This document shows, piece after piece, positions 12,377-22,645 of a DNA stretch of 64,000 bases. Position numbers and translations under genes: made by a program. This stretch comes from Verpa conica (Eukaryota; Ascomycota; Pezizomycetes; Pezizales; Morchellaceae), in assembly GCA_033030425.1 (NCBI GenBank), contig JAUFSD010000008.1, forward strand, positions 1,674,001 through 1,738,000, given 5' to 3'. The notes below the pieces were generated by a model. It was given only the letters and a program-made list of their open reading frames with translations, made no database searches and was not told where the DNA came from. Position 1 is the first letter of the stretch. Each line of letters begins with the position of its first letter.

Positions 12377-13022
12377 TACATCAAATGAAGACCCAGAATC
12401 AAGGCTTGCTACCAGGGTACTGTGGCCAATCCTACTATTAGAATCTTCGCCACACGAAACCTCATGTCTCATGCATGTACTTATGATAAATTCATTCATT
12501 CAACCTCATGTCTCACATTTCTCGATCTTTTTTGCCAGTCACGACGTGTAGTCGAACAAAGCAGAAACTTCCATCAATGCTAATGATCGATCGTAGGAAT
12601 AGGATAAATGATAAAGGCACAGTCTCTAGGAATATGATTTTTCGAGGCCCGCAGCCTTTATTAGTCCCCCAGGTTCTCGCCGAAGGTAGATATTGGTCAC
12701 AGGACCGAGGCCAATATATATAGGCCCTAAGCGGGGACCCACAGGCTCACGAACCCGTTGCACGCACTACAGCGCTTCTGTTCATCAAATCTTCTCCTAC
12801 AATAATCTTGCTAAAGGCTGCAGTCGAGCAACTGTTATAACACTTCTTACTGGTAAAGCTTCAGGACTGAAATTTGAGTTGATGTTTTCCCTGAAAAAAT
12901 TCTCTGAAGAGAAAAAGTTGTGGGGTGCAAGGCTTAGCGGGCTTTTGTTTGCCAGCCGGTTCGGCCCGATCAAAAAAAACTTAACCCAACATAGAATCAT
13001 GCACGAGCGCTCATATATACTA

Positions 13023-13248
13023 CCGCATTAACTGGGGAGAACGAGAATTGCACTTTGTGGTTGAAATAAGAAATATCGAAACAAACTGAAAGGCTTAACT
13101 TATAGAAGAAGTCTCTATCCCCAATATAGTAAAGAAGCCGAGAAAAATACCTTCCCCGTATAACAGAAAGTGACGAAAACCACGGATACCAGTAAGATCT
13201 TCCAGTCACACTTCTTAGGCCGAGAAGTGCAATCTCGAGTTAATGCGG
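13023..13248. mobile_element. Miniature inverted-repeat transposon, family B copy 2
   Basis: A 226-bp copy in reverse orientation relative to copy 1. It starts CCGCATTAACT and ends AGTTAATGCGG, with TA at 13021-13022 and 13249-13250. It shares the GGAAGATYTTACTGG segment with copy 1. Confidence 0.8.
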
Positions 13249-13460
13249 TAGAGTACGGAGTATTCTCAAGTGCACCCTATTGGGGTCTAGACGTAGGCCT
13301 GGGATGCGCAGCAGTCGTGGGTGGAGGGCAGATTCGGGTGTGGGTGTGGCCCCTTCCAGGGCAGTCAATTAGGGCCAACTTTACCCTTTGGTAGTTTACT
13401 TAGTATTAATATTGTGGTATGGTTGTTAGCCATAGCGACCCGGAATTAACCCCCGAGGTA

Positions 13461-13727
13461 CTCAGGCGTTTATTAAATACTCGTAGGGAGGTTGCAACCT
13501 TAGGCGACACTCAAAATTATGTGTGTGGGAGGTAGTAGCAACAAAACAACATGATAAGACAACAAACACAAACACAATAACAATATAGATTTATCACAGT
13601 AGTTCTGGGTACTATAGATAACTTATTCCTGGCTTTGTGTATGATTTTGGGGTTTTTCTGTGAAATGGTTTTGGTGAGTTTTGGTGCTGTGTCCCCCCTC
13701 ACTACGAGTATTTAATAAACGCCTGAG
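13461..13727. mobile_element. Miniature inverted-repeat transposon, family D
   Basis: A 267-bp element with perfect 26-bp terminal inverted repeats (CTCAGGCGTTTATTAAATAC at the left edge), flanked by TA (13459-13460, 13728-13729). The arms continue imperfectly for about 8 more bases. No transposase is encoded. Confidence 0.85.
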
Positions 13728-13740
13728 TATATGGCAACCA

Positions 13741-13925
13741 AATTACTCCTCCGACGTCACAACTTTTAAGTTGCTTGAGCAGTCTCCGTTGAATCTTGAA
13801 GTCAAAGATTCTTCTTATATTTCCTCCTCTGACGCCACGACTTTTAAGTTGCTTGAGCAGTCTCTGTCGAATCTTGAAATTCAAGGTCCTTATTCCCTCC
13901 TCTGATGCCACAACTCTTGAGTTGC
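13741..13925. repeat. Imperfect tandem repeat, about 77 bp, 2.4 copies
   Basis: Two full copies and one partial copy of a unit containing CTTTTAAGTTGCTTGAGCAG and TCTTGAARTYAA (starts near 13747, 13825 and 13898). The word GGCAACCAAATTA borders the array on both sides (near 13733 and 13926), as if the array had expanded within a duplicated target. It directly abuts the family D element. Confidence 0.75.
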
Positions 13926-14563
13926 TGGCAACCAAATTAACACATAACCAACACCGAATTAACATTAGGGATTATCAAAATCCCTAAAATTCATCTAAAA
14001 TGAAACTAGGTAAATCTTATATAATTCAAACCCTATCAATTGCTTTCTACGGGAGCAATTACTCTGAGTTGGTTGCCAAGCACGCATTGAGTACCTCATA
14101 GGCGCCAGATCGCTACATATATGCCACAATGTTGATCACCTAATCAAGTATAATAATAGTCACAACCATGAATTCTGGTATATATTCTGGTGGAAGCGTG
14201 CGCTACACTATATTTTCAATACACCAGAAGTCTATAAGGAAGGAAGCATAGTCAGTTCAGATACTACACACAAGGTTCACAGTCTCTCACTCGGTTATTG
14301 AGCCTCAGCATATGAAATAAAATTAAAAATTAACTTCATGACTTGAATGTAATTAAAGACATCCTTGATAACTATTAATCGAGTTTGATAAGATCAATCT
14401 CATAGTTAACATGATACGGTGCCATAAGGGCTACACAGAGCTCGAGCCCCGCAGTGTTTCATAATCTATCACTCAAACTATCTTTCAAGCCCCCGCTGAT
14501 TCACTTATAACTCACAACCAAAACATCCCACCCTAAAGCTAACAACCCCACAGCCATCCTACT

Positions 14564-14573
14564 ATAAAATAAT
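14564..14573 (+). promoter_or_regulatory. TATA box of the small secreted-peptide gene
   Basis: TATAAAATAA lies about 50 bp before the ATG at 14620. This is a close but workable distance for a short leader; the assignment is by position only. Confidence 0.4.
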
Positions 14574-14619
14574 CCTATAGAAAAAATAACAAAATTATTA
14601 ATCATTACCACTACTAAAG

Positions 14620-14796
14620 ATGTATCTCATCAGCATCCTCCTCATCCTCACCTTCCTCCTCACTGTCACCACCACCAAACCCTACATCCCACCGCGTTAT
14701 CTCACCCATCACCAGGACAGAGAACACAAACTACAGTACAGACAGGTGCAGAATAACCAATTCTTTGGTCTCCTGATGCAGGGTGGGAACGCTTAG
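14620..14796 (+). CDS. Small secreted peptide candidate, 58 aa
   Basis: A single-exon ORF of 58 codons. The first 19 residues form a clear signal peptide: MYLISILLILTFLLTVTTT, a Leu/Ile core followed by small polar residues. The mature part would be about 39 residues, rich in Gln, His, Arg and Tyr, beginning near KPYIPPRY and lacking cysteine. A TATA-like box stands upstream. The absence of cysteines argues against a disulfide-stabilised effector; a processed peptide or a chance ORF are alternatives. I recognise no family. The long clean hydrophobic start in otherwise stop-rich DNA is the main support. Confidence 0.4.
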   Translation: MYLISILLILTFLLTVTTTKPYIPPRYLTHHQDREHKLQYRQVQNNQFFGLLMQGGNA

Positions 14797-15003
14797 TAAT
14801 GATCGATCTAGACTGGGGTGCAGTATAACTACCCACCGGTACAAACCCTTAAGCCATAACAATACCACCCCCCATAGAAAGCTTCAAAAAAATTATTATA
14901 TTAACTGGTACACATTAGTAACTATATTCCCCACCGAGTGATATTTAATGATACACAACAACCTCCACCCACACGCCACGCCACGCCACACGCCACATGC
15001 CAC

Positions 15004-15971
15004 TCACCCCCCTAGAACCTTCTCCCTATACACCACCGCCAAGGTCCTCTGCAAGCACCTCCTAACCCTCCACTCCCTCTGACACCCAATCATAAAATGA
15101 TCCAACGCAACCCTCACAACCCACTCCAAATCGCACTCCCTCGACACCGGCGTCACGCCTTCATCATCCTCACAATTCAGATCAGCCCCGTACTTGATCA
15201 ACACCCTGACCATACCCTCGTTCCTCTCCCTCACGAACCTATGCAGCATTGTCGCGCCAGTAGAATCTCGCTGGGTTATTCTTGCCAATACACGGTCTAG
15301 CTCGGGTCCGGTGCAACGTGAGGCTAGTGTTTCGAGGAGTTTGATGTCGATGTGTGTTGGTCGCGTGGAGGAGGAGGAGTCGCTGAGGAGTCTGGTGAGG
15401 AGGTGGAGTCGTCCGTGCTCTGCGGCGAACTCGAGTGCTGTGCGTGGACCGTATTCGAACCGACTGATAGGGTTGTCTTTATCAATTGCGTAAGCGCCTC
15501 TTCTGAACTGTTGGGATATTAGTTTGGTAAGGTATGGAACTGGCGCAAAGAGGGGGACTTAACGTATTCTTTCCCGGTGGATAGATCTGCGTTGGGGAGG
15601 CAGGAATAACCTTCTGTGTCGTATGAATGGATTCCGGCGTTGGCTCCGTCGCGCAGAAGTACTTGTATGGCGTGCTCGCGCTCGGTGGGTTTCCAGAATG
15701 TCTTGTAGGAGAAGATGCGTGTGGTGTGCTCGTACACTGAGATGCCGCCGCGGCCCCGGGAGAGGAGCGTTCGTGTGAGTGGTTCGTTGCGCGTTAGTGC
15801 GGCGTAGTAGAGTGCGTGCTGGCAGTGCTCGCGGGAGAGGGCGTAGGCGCTGAGGTGGGGGAAACATTTGTGTGCGAAGCACCGGGAGACGAGTGTTAGG
15901 TTATAGAGTGCCTGGAGAGGTAAGTGTTGGATTATTAGGTCTTGTATCTCGTTGGGGAGGTTGAAGGACAT
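15004..15971 (-). CDS. F-box and ankyrin repeat protein
   Basis: Two exons (15564-15971 and 15004-15507, intron 56 bp ending CCCAACAG) encode 303 residues. The N-terminus is an F-box-like motif (LPNEIQDLIIQHLPLQALYNLTLVSRCF type, residues 4-32). Ankyrin-like units follow: an HALYYAALTRNEPLTRTLLSRG unit, a TALEFAAEHGRLHLLTRLL unit after the intron, and a GATMLHRFVRERNEGMVRVLIKYGADLN unit. F-box proteins bind Skp1 in SCF ubiquitin ligases, and ankyrin repeats supply the substrate-binding surface. This short F-box/ankyrin architecture is abundant and lineage-expanded in Pezizomycotina. The substrate is unknown. The start is chosen because the F-box sits directly behind it. Confidence 0.75.
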
Positions 15972-17666
15972 GGCTGGAGAGAGATAGTTTTGGGGGGTTT
16001 CTTAATGTTGGATCTTCTCTTATACTATTCATAGAAAGGAGATACATACTATATTGCGAGTCTATAGAGGAGACGCATGAGTGACGGCAGCGGAGAATAT
16101 AACTAGGAATATATGATGTTTTATATCCATGTCTTGACACCCAGACTGTAATCATTACGCACGACTCGACACTGGAGTTGATATCAGCATTCTGTGCGGG
16201 TGTCATCGCCGGAGTGGTCGACTAGTACGTAGGGTGCTATTAATGGAAGGGGGTCCACTGTATGGGCTATTACTAACTGTATAACCCTAACCTGGTTGTA
16301 TAACACATGTATTACGAACAGTTTAACCCTAACTACATGTATTACGAACTGGATAACCCTAACTCTGATTATATAACCACTGGATTCCAAACAAGTATCC
16401 TCCCCTAACCCACGCACAAACAAGCTTTCAACACTAACCCTAACACACACACAGCATCGCTTGGCAACGCCCAGATCTCGGGGACAATTCACCCGTTACG
16501 TAACCGGAGGCAAGGGCCGGGTCGCAACTCGAGTAATGGAAACCTCAACCACTCGAGTAATGGATACTTTTGTGATTCTGGTCGAGTAATCGTTACATAA
16601 CTTTTTGCTATAGGGGGGGGAGGACCGGGCGCGAGCGTCCGGATGGATCGTGGTGATGTGGTCAGTGAGAGAGTGAGAGTAGAGCAATTACAGAGAGCAG
16701 AGTAAAAAAAACACAGTCTACATTTACTATTACTACAGACAGGTACAGCTGTACAAGCTCGTGGTTCCAGAGAGGGAAAAAGCCCAGTACATGTACTCTT
16801 TGCGCGGCGTTGTCCGTACATTACCCAACGGCACACAATCTCTCTCTTATCGATTAAGGCAACCCTAACCGATTGGTTCCCCTTATCTTATCGATAACCC
16901 CCCCCCCCCCAAAGAATGTTAGATAGCTAGTAGATAGAGGCAGGTCCACGACTTCCGTTTTGATCTTACTACAGATATGCAGGTTCCTTCCTCTCATCCC
17001 GATTAATTATCGAGAAGCGCATCTCAGCCCCATCCCATCCTGATTCCTTCCCTCGGATCTTTCCCTCCCTTTCCATCTCCCCCCCTTCTAGCTTGATAAG
17101 GTTAGAGTGGGTGATTATTTTGACTTTTTTTCTTTCTTCTTTGTTCTGGAATAACCGTGGGTGTTTCGGATCGCTAAAGGTGCGTTCTTTTTCTTTAGTT
17201 TCTTTTCCGAGGCTGGGATGGAATGTAAAAAAAAATACGGGTCCGGTTAGGGGGGGAGGTAACCGGCTTTAGCCAGATATGCAGATGGTGAATGGCGGAT
17301 CGGATACGGTTGTGAGATGTCCGGGTGGATTTCTTATCATGGTGTTATCAGTAAGAAGCATCTTTTCTTAGCACCACTGGGGGGAGGGAATATTCGGGAG
17401 AATCGATCCTAGGGGAGAATGAAAGATGGCTTTTCCGGGGAGTATGATCGAGAGTGTGTATATCTTGAGCCTCTTTCCCCTTTTCTTGCTTCTTCTCTTA
17501 TCTCTCCCTTTCTCTCTCTCTCGACTTCTTTATAAATAACCATAAAATCTTCCTTCACCCCCGGTATTCCCTAGTATTCCCCATATTCCCTTATCGACCC
17601 CACAAAAAAATAAAACTTTTTAAAAAAGCTTCCCCCCCTTGTGATAATATATATCTCTCTCTCACA
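15972..17666. promoter_or_regulatory. Intergenic with telobox repeats and GATA-rich allantoinase promoter
   Basis: The left part (16260-16480) holds several TAACCCTAAC words, described separately. The right part (16840-17660) upstream of allantoinase is pyrimidine-rich, has a C13 run near 16900, and has many GATA cores in both orientations: TTATCTTATCGATAA at 16883-16897, GATAAGG near 17095, TTATC near 17333 and 17345, and TTATCGAC near 17591. A TATAAATA stands at 17531-17538, about 130 bp before the ATG. Fungal nitrogen-catabolism genes are known to be controlled by AreA-type GATA factors, so this layout fits; binding itself is inferred. Confidence 0.5.
16305..16364. repeat. Two 30-bp tandem units carrying telomere-like TAACCCTAAC
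   Basis: ACATGTATTACGAAC plus a TAACCCTAACT end, repeated at 16305-16334 and 16335-16364, with further TAACCCTAAC words at about 16281 and at 16436. The words match one and a half units of the common fungal telomere repeat. They are spaced, not a telomere array. Confidence 0.7.
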
Positions 17667-19302
17667 ATGGCACCACATCTTGAAACACCCATCGTCCCAC
17701 TATCAACTCTTCCCACAGAACTAGACCTCTACGACCTCGCCCCACAAGTCCGGCCAGACCTACCCACGGTACTATGCTCCACCCGAGCCATAATCTCCGG
17801 CGCACTCACACCCGCCACAATAATAATCTCACCGGTCACTGGCAAGATCCTACGAATCCACACTTCTGTTTTCCCGCGAACAGCCTTCCCGCCGGGGACC
17901 CCATACCATGATTACTCCCCACGCGTGCTCATGCCCGGGTTGGTTGACGCACACGTACACCTGAACGAACCGGGTTGGCGCACCGAGTGGGAGGGCTTCG
18001 AGACGGGGACTCGCGCGGCGGCGTTTGGTGGTGTGACGACGGTGGTGGATATGCCGTTGAATGCGATCCCACCTACTACTACTGTGGAGAACTTGGAGCT
18101 GAAGATTAAGGCGGCCCAGGGACAGTGTTGGGTGGATGTTGGTTTTTATGGGGGTGTGATTCCGGGGAATCAGGACGATCTGGTGCCGTTGGTTAATGCG
18201 GGTGTTCGTGGGTTCAAGTGTTTCCTTATCGAGTCTGGTGTAAGTATACCTTTCCCCCCCCCCTCTCTCTGAAGCTCCCCCGCTGACAAGAACAGGTGGA
18301 GGAGTTCCCGGCGGTTACGGCGAAGGATGTAGAGCTTGCTATGAAGGCGCTTTCAAACTCCCCTACCACGCTCATGTTCCACGCTGAGATGTTACCACCA
18401 CTAGCACTCTCTGTTGGGGATTCTGTACTCCACGGTGAGCCGCCACTGGCACCCACCGGCCCGCTCTCATCGTATGCTACGTTCTTGGCGTCCAGACCCC
18501 CGGCGTTCGAGACATATGCGATTGAGGAGATCCTGAGCCTGGCACATATCGCGCCGGAGCTCTCGCTGCATATTGTGCATCTCTCTGCCGCGGAGGGTAT
18601 CCCACTCGTGCGCAAAGCCAGAGAACACGGCGTAAAGCTCACTGCCGAGACGTGCTTCCACTACCTCACCCTGGCGGCGGAGGATATCGAGGACGGCGAT
18701 ACAAGCCATAAATGCTGTCCGCCGATCAGAGAGGGTGCTAATAGGGATTTCCTGTGGGATGCGCTGAAGGAGGGTTTGGTGGAGACAGTGGTGTCGGATC
18801 ATTCTCCGTGTACGCCGAATCTGAAGATGATGAAGAAGGATGGAGGGGAGGGTGACTTTTTCCAGGCCTGGGGTGGCATATCGACCGTGGGATTGGGGTT
18901 GAGTGTGTTGTGGACTGAAGGGCAGAAGAGGGGCGTGACGCTGGAGCAGTGTGCGCTGTGGACGAGTTACAAGACGGCGAAGCAGGTGGGGTTGTTGGGC
19001 ACGAAGGGTGCGTTGGAGGTGGGTTGGGATGCGGATATATGCATCTTTGATCCTGAAGCGGAGTTTACTGTGAGTTCCCTCCCCCGAATGACAGTCCTGA
19101 GCGATGGCTGATTTTGTAGGTTACAACAAACGAGATGAAGTTCAAGAATAAGGTCACCCCGTATGAGAATAAAACTCTCAAAGGGAAGGTATGCGAGACC
19201 TGGCTAAGGGGTCAGCGAATCTACTCGGCCGTCGAGGGCTTCGATGAGAAGACGGGACCCGCGGGAACACTCTTACTGGAGAAGAGGGAGTTCTCGAATT
19301 AA
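17667..19302 (+). CDS. Allantoinase (EC 3.5.2.5)
   Basis: Three exons (17667-18239, 18296-19069, 19120-19302) with clean GT-AG introns encode 509 residues. The protein belongs to the cyclic amidohydrolase family: a metal-binding [10 protein letters not shown] motif follows the N-terminal beta domain, [10 protein letters not shown] holds the lysine normally carboxylated to bridge the two metals, FHAE and HIVHLS supply histidines, and VSDHSPC carries the catalytic aspartate. Allantoinase opens the hydantoin ring of allantoin to allantoate, the step after uric acid oxidation in purine use as a nitrogen source; it is cytosolic. The length fits fungal allantoinases. No other purine-degradation gene is adjacent. 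The GATA-rich promoter suggests nitrogen-catabolite control. Dihydropyrimidinase or dihydroorotase are less likely because the motif context follows allantoinases (EPGR/W, SDHSPC). Confidence 0.93.
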
Positions 19303-19882
19303 TCTGGGTGTGTGTTATTTGTAGTTTCTTTCCTTTCTTCTTTCCTTGGAGGCGTTGCTTTTTTTGTCCCGGTCCCGCCCGTGTTAGAGGCTTAGAGTAT
19401 GTAATTGTAAATACCCTTGACGATGCAATGAAGAAGTTTGTCAGAAATACGTAGGGCTCCATTGAATCGTCTCCTCTTTACCCCGCGGAGGCTTTGCTCA
19501 TCGTTGCAGTAAATGTTGTCATGCGCGGTTCTGAGCTCATCGCACGTGGGCGGATCTGCGCCAAGCATCGTGATCGGGATGCGCCGGCGGGTTAGGGTTG
19601 TGGCATGGGGGATCACTCGGGGGGGGGTGGGATGGGAGAGGGGACGGGGTACAGAGTAGTAGAAGAGATGAAAGTAGGCAGTGGAGAAGAGTACCCTGTG
19701 AGAGGTTGTGGGTAACCCCCTATAACCTCTGTAGATAATAATTAATACAGCGTATATTATAGCTACAAGGTCACTACAACACAGCACCCGTGGTAATACT
19801 CCTATGTACTACCAAGTGCTCTACCCAGATACGTCGGTCGTAGTTGTACAGTCACTTCGAGTGGTTGTCTGTGATTCCTATA
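19303..19882. other. Intergenic, no gene seen
   Basis: The 3' flank of allantoinase, with short frames on the minus strand that lack features. A G9-rich patch lies near 19619. Nothing is convincingly functional. Confidence 0.4.
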
Positions 19883-20057
19883 CAGTACACTTCCGTTATA
19901 AGAATACTCGTTATAAGAATAACCGCTCTATAAGAATATGGTATACCAGTCCCATTTTTGGTTTAGGGTGGGTTATACGCATCCGCTATGAGAATAAGTG
20001 GTCTATAAGAATATGAAATTTCGGTCCCAAGCGTATTCTTATAACGGAAGTCTACTG
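19883..20057. mobile_element. Pogo-like miniature element, family E copy 1
   Basis: A 175-bp element with terminal inverted repeats CAGTASACTTCCGTTATAAGAATAC, flanked by TA at 19881-19882 and 20058-20059. The CAGT...CGTTATAAGAA end strongly resembles pogo/Tigger-type transposon termini. Internal CTATAAGAATATG and similar subrepeats echo the ends. A second, more diverged copy is at 63708-63859. Confidence 0.85.
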
Positions 20058-20466
20058 TAGTAATTGGCAAACACTCCTTAATTGTTGGTAGGCTTTTTCT
20101 TGGTGTTTGTTTAATAGTCATGTGATTGTGGTGTGTATTTAATCTTATATAGTCTTCCGCTTTCGTCTTGCTCTGCTTTACTCTAATACTCTATCCTACT
20201 ACGATACAAATATCGTCGTTTATTACTACCACTACCTACTATTGTATGGTAATAAATTTAATCGTATAGCAAGCAGTGACACAACCAATATTGCGGGCCC
20301 AACTCCACCACAAAATACCAGTAGAGAATAATCTAGAGTTTCTGAAGTGTTAAAGTTAAAGGATTTCCTACTTTTTATTATAGATTCATGTCACTCTCGG
20401 TGCTCTTTATCTTACTGTATTGTTGCGTTGCATGCTATTGGCTGATTTTGTTAACGTACAATTGTA

Positions 20467-20660
20467 CTAGGGCATGAATAAAAGTGATCAGAACTCGGCA
20501 CCGATAGGTCCCAATACTGGTGTGTGCCACAGAAAGAGGGCAGTGGTACACCTAAAGAATGCAAGGTTTGTATGGAAGAAGAAAGTCTCTAGCATTGCAA
20601 GCCAACCGTAGGATCCTGTCGAACCGGAGACAGTTCTGATCACTTATCCTCATACCCTAG
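20467..20660. mobile_element. Miniature inverted-repeat transposon, family F
   Basis: A 194-bp element with imperfect 30-bp inverted ends (CTAGGGYATGARNATAAGTGATCAGAACT type), flanked by TA at 20465-20466 and 20661-20662. It is non-coding. No second copy is seen. Confidence 0.75.
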
Positions 20661-22153
20661 TACAATACCTACCCCATCACAGTGTAATGAACCGCCATTA
20701 CCACTATGACCAGCCGTGTGAGGAAGCGGTCATCCGCTGTGTCAAGATGGAATCGTTGGAAAACTACTACAGCTTCCGGCAACAAAGATATAGAAACGTG
20801 GGCTTCGAATTTAGGGTTTCTATTGGCCTTTCGGGCTTGTGGGAAATATTCAAGCAATTGTACTGGTTGCAGGGCCCCTGCTTACCGGCCCTGGCTTCTC
20901 GATCTTTCTTGCTGGAGACTGTAGTAGAGCGAGAAAGCACGATTAAGCTGAGGAAGGAAGTTAGCAGGAGACTACAGGATAAAGATGCTTGATATTGCGT
21001 TATTAAGGGTGTGTGATGCGCTGGGTAGTGTTGGGATGGATATCTAACCCTATGGTTGGCTAGAGTGTGTCGGGCCATATTATATCACTCGAATAGTTGC
21101 TTTTTCCCCTCCTACGGTTACATACAATAGGCAGATTATGCAGCCCTCAACCTCGAACGATCGCCGGGTCTTCTTTCCTGACTTGGAAACCCCCCTCATT
21201 AGTGATCTGCAAGGAACAAAATAAAAAAAATAAAAAAAGCCTTGGCAAATTTAAAGTGCATATCATGGCGGTCTTACTCTTCTGAGGTAAGCAAATGTTA
21301 AAACAACCTCCTCTCGTCTCTTATTCCCCCCCCCCGCTGGATGGCACTGCCACTCCGCTCCGGCGCGGAGTAAGCTTCCTCGTATTTGCGATTGGATCCT
21401 GCTGGCCTACCTGCACTACCTGCCCGGGTGTAGCGGCTTCGTGGGGCTTATCGTCGACAATAAAACTGAATGTACTGGTAGAGATGTCATCTACTGCTGG
21501 TGGTGCGTGCGTGCATGCGTGCGTGCGTAATTGATCGATTAATAAGAGTGGTACCGAATCGAACTGGATCCTAGACAGGTTGTTTTACATCGGAGGATCT
21601 AATTAAACGTTTTTTTCTTTCTTCGGGGGGGGCGCCAGCTTAGGGAATTTATGCTCTGGAACTAGACGGAACTGAACTGAAATGAACTGAACCCCGAGTA
21701 TTTTTAGGGAACTTTCACCCCTTCTATCGCGCTTCTTTGGTGTGTACGCCGGCGGTGGGGTGTGGAATAGGAATAGTTCGTGTCTCAGTCGGTGCTCGAT
21801 TGGAGAAACAAGCATATAGAGTGGGAGAAACGATAAAATAGTTTTCTTTTTTCGAGTTATCCCCCCCGTTCGTCGACTCTCACCCACTTCCCCACTCCTT
21901 CTCCCCCCTCCCCCCCGAAATATCTACAGGGAAATCCATCATACACTTAAAGAAAGTCGTAATATAGCATGAAACGAGCGATAGCTTTTCTAGAAGAGAA
22001 AAAAATAACAAGATAAAAAAAAGAAAGAAAAAGCCTCTAGTTCTCCGTGATAAAGATAGCGCCTCCCCCGCTCCCGAAAAAAGTAAAAAAAGAAAAACTC
22101 CTAAGCAAAATCCAACACCCCCACGCCACCCAAATTACCATAGTAGTCACGAA
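20661..22153. other. Intergenic with low-complexity tracts
   Basis: It holds one ATG-started 101-codon frame at 20687-20992 (plus) without a recognisable domain, several C and G homopolymer runs (21326, 21625, 21861), and A-rich tracts near 22000. I find no firm gene. Confidence 0.35.
21502..21528. repeat. GTGC microsatellite
   Basis: Six interrupted GTGC/GTGCAT units in a row. A simple repeat. Confidence 0.8.
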
Positions 22154-22645
22154 TCACATCGTCGCCCCCATAAACCCAATGCCAAAAACCACTACCAGAC
22201 TGCTAATAATGGAGAACACGCGGCCGTTTATACTACTGGGCGCACTAGACTCGTCATCATCGTCATCTGCCTCGAGAGCTTCTTTGGCGTTCGGACAGAG
22301 TCGCTCCCAGGTGCTTTCGGTGTAGATTGGAAGATCGTAGGGTTCCATGCATTCGAGGCATCTGTGTAAGCTTTTTGTTAGTGCGGGAGGGGGGGTGTTT
22401 TTTGGGGGCGAGGGCTCGTACGGTCTTATTATTCTGGTAAAGTTTGCAGCGTTGCAGGTGCAGAATGCTTGTGCGGCAGTCAAGCTCGTTGCTCGGTCGA
22501 GTACGTACCCGCAAGAGGCGCCGAGGAGAATGAGGGGCTGGCAGACACCGGTTTTGCACACCTCGCTGCCGAAGTTCTGGCCGCAGGCGGAGAGGACAAG
22601 GAGGTTGAGGAAGGTGGTGAGTGTTCCTAAGGTGAATATGTTCAT
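22154..22645 (-). CDS. Cys-rich secreted protein, probably GPI-anchored
   Basis: A 163-residue frame. Residues 1-22 form a signal peptide (MNIFTLGTLTTFLNLLVLSACG), the body has about eight cysteines (EVC, GVC, ASC, FCTC, CLEC, RLCPN), and the C-terminus has an acidic D5 stretch, small residues (ESSAPSS) and a final hydrophobic segment IISSLVVVFGIGFMGATM. This layout is typical of GPI-anchored cell-surface proteins, with cleavage near the Ser/Ala-rich linker. A 60-bp in-frame intron (22362-22421, GTACGA to CTAAC...TTACACAG) is likely, because the segment it removes is Pro/Lys-rich and unlike the rest; removing it leaves 143 residues. Function is unknown; such proteins are common in the fungal wall and matrix. 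Confidence 0.65.
   Translation of the reverse strand: MNIFTLGTLTTFLNLLVLSACGQNFGSEVCKTGVCQPLILLGASCGYVLDRATSLTAAQAFCTCNAANFTRIIRPYEPSPPKNTPPPALTKSLHRCLECMEPYDLPIYTESTWERLCPNAKEALEADDDDDESSAPSSINGRVFSIISSLVVVFGIGFMGATM

Noticed and set aside
16260..16480. Telomere end or subtelomeric array
   Set aside because: Words are spaced and lie between ordinary genes; no continuous TTAGGG run.
20687..20992. 101-codon ATG-started frame as a gene
   Set aside because: No domain, no splice partner, directly beside a miniature element; not distinguishable from chance.
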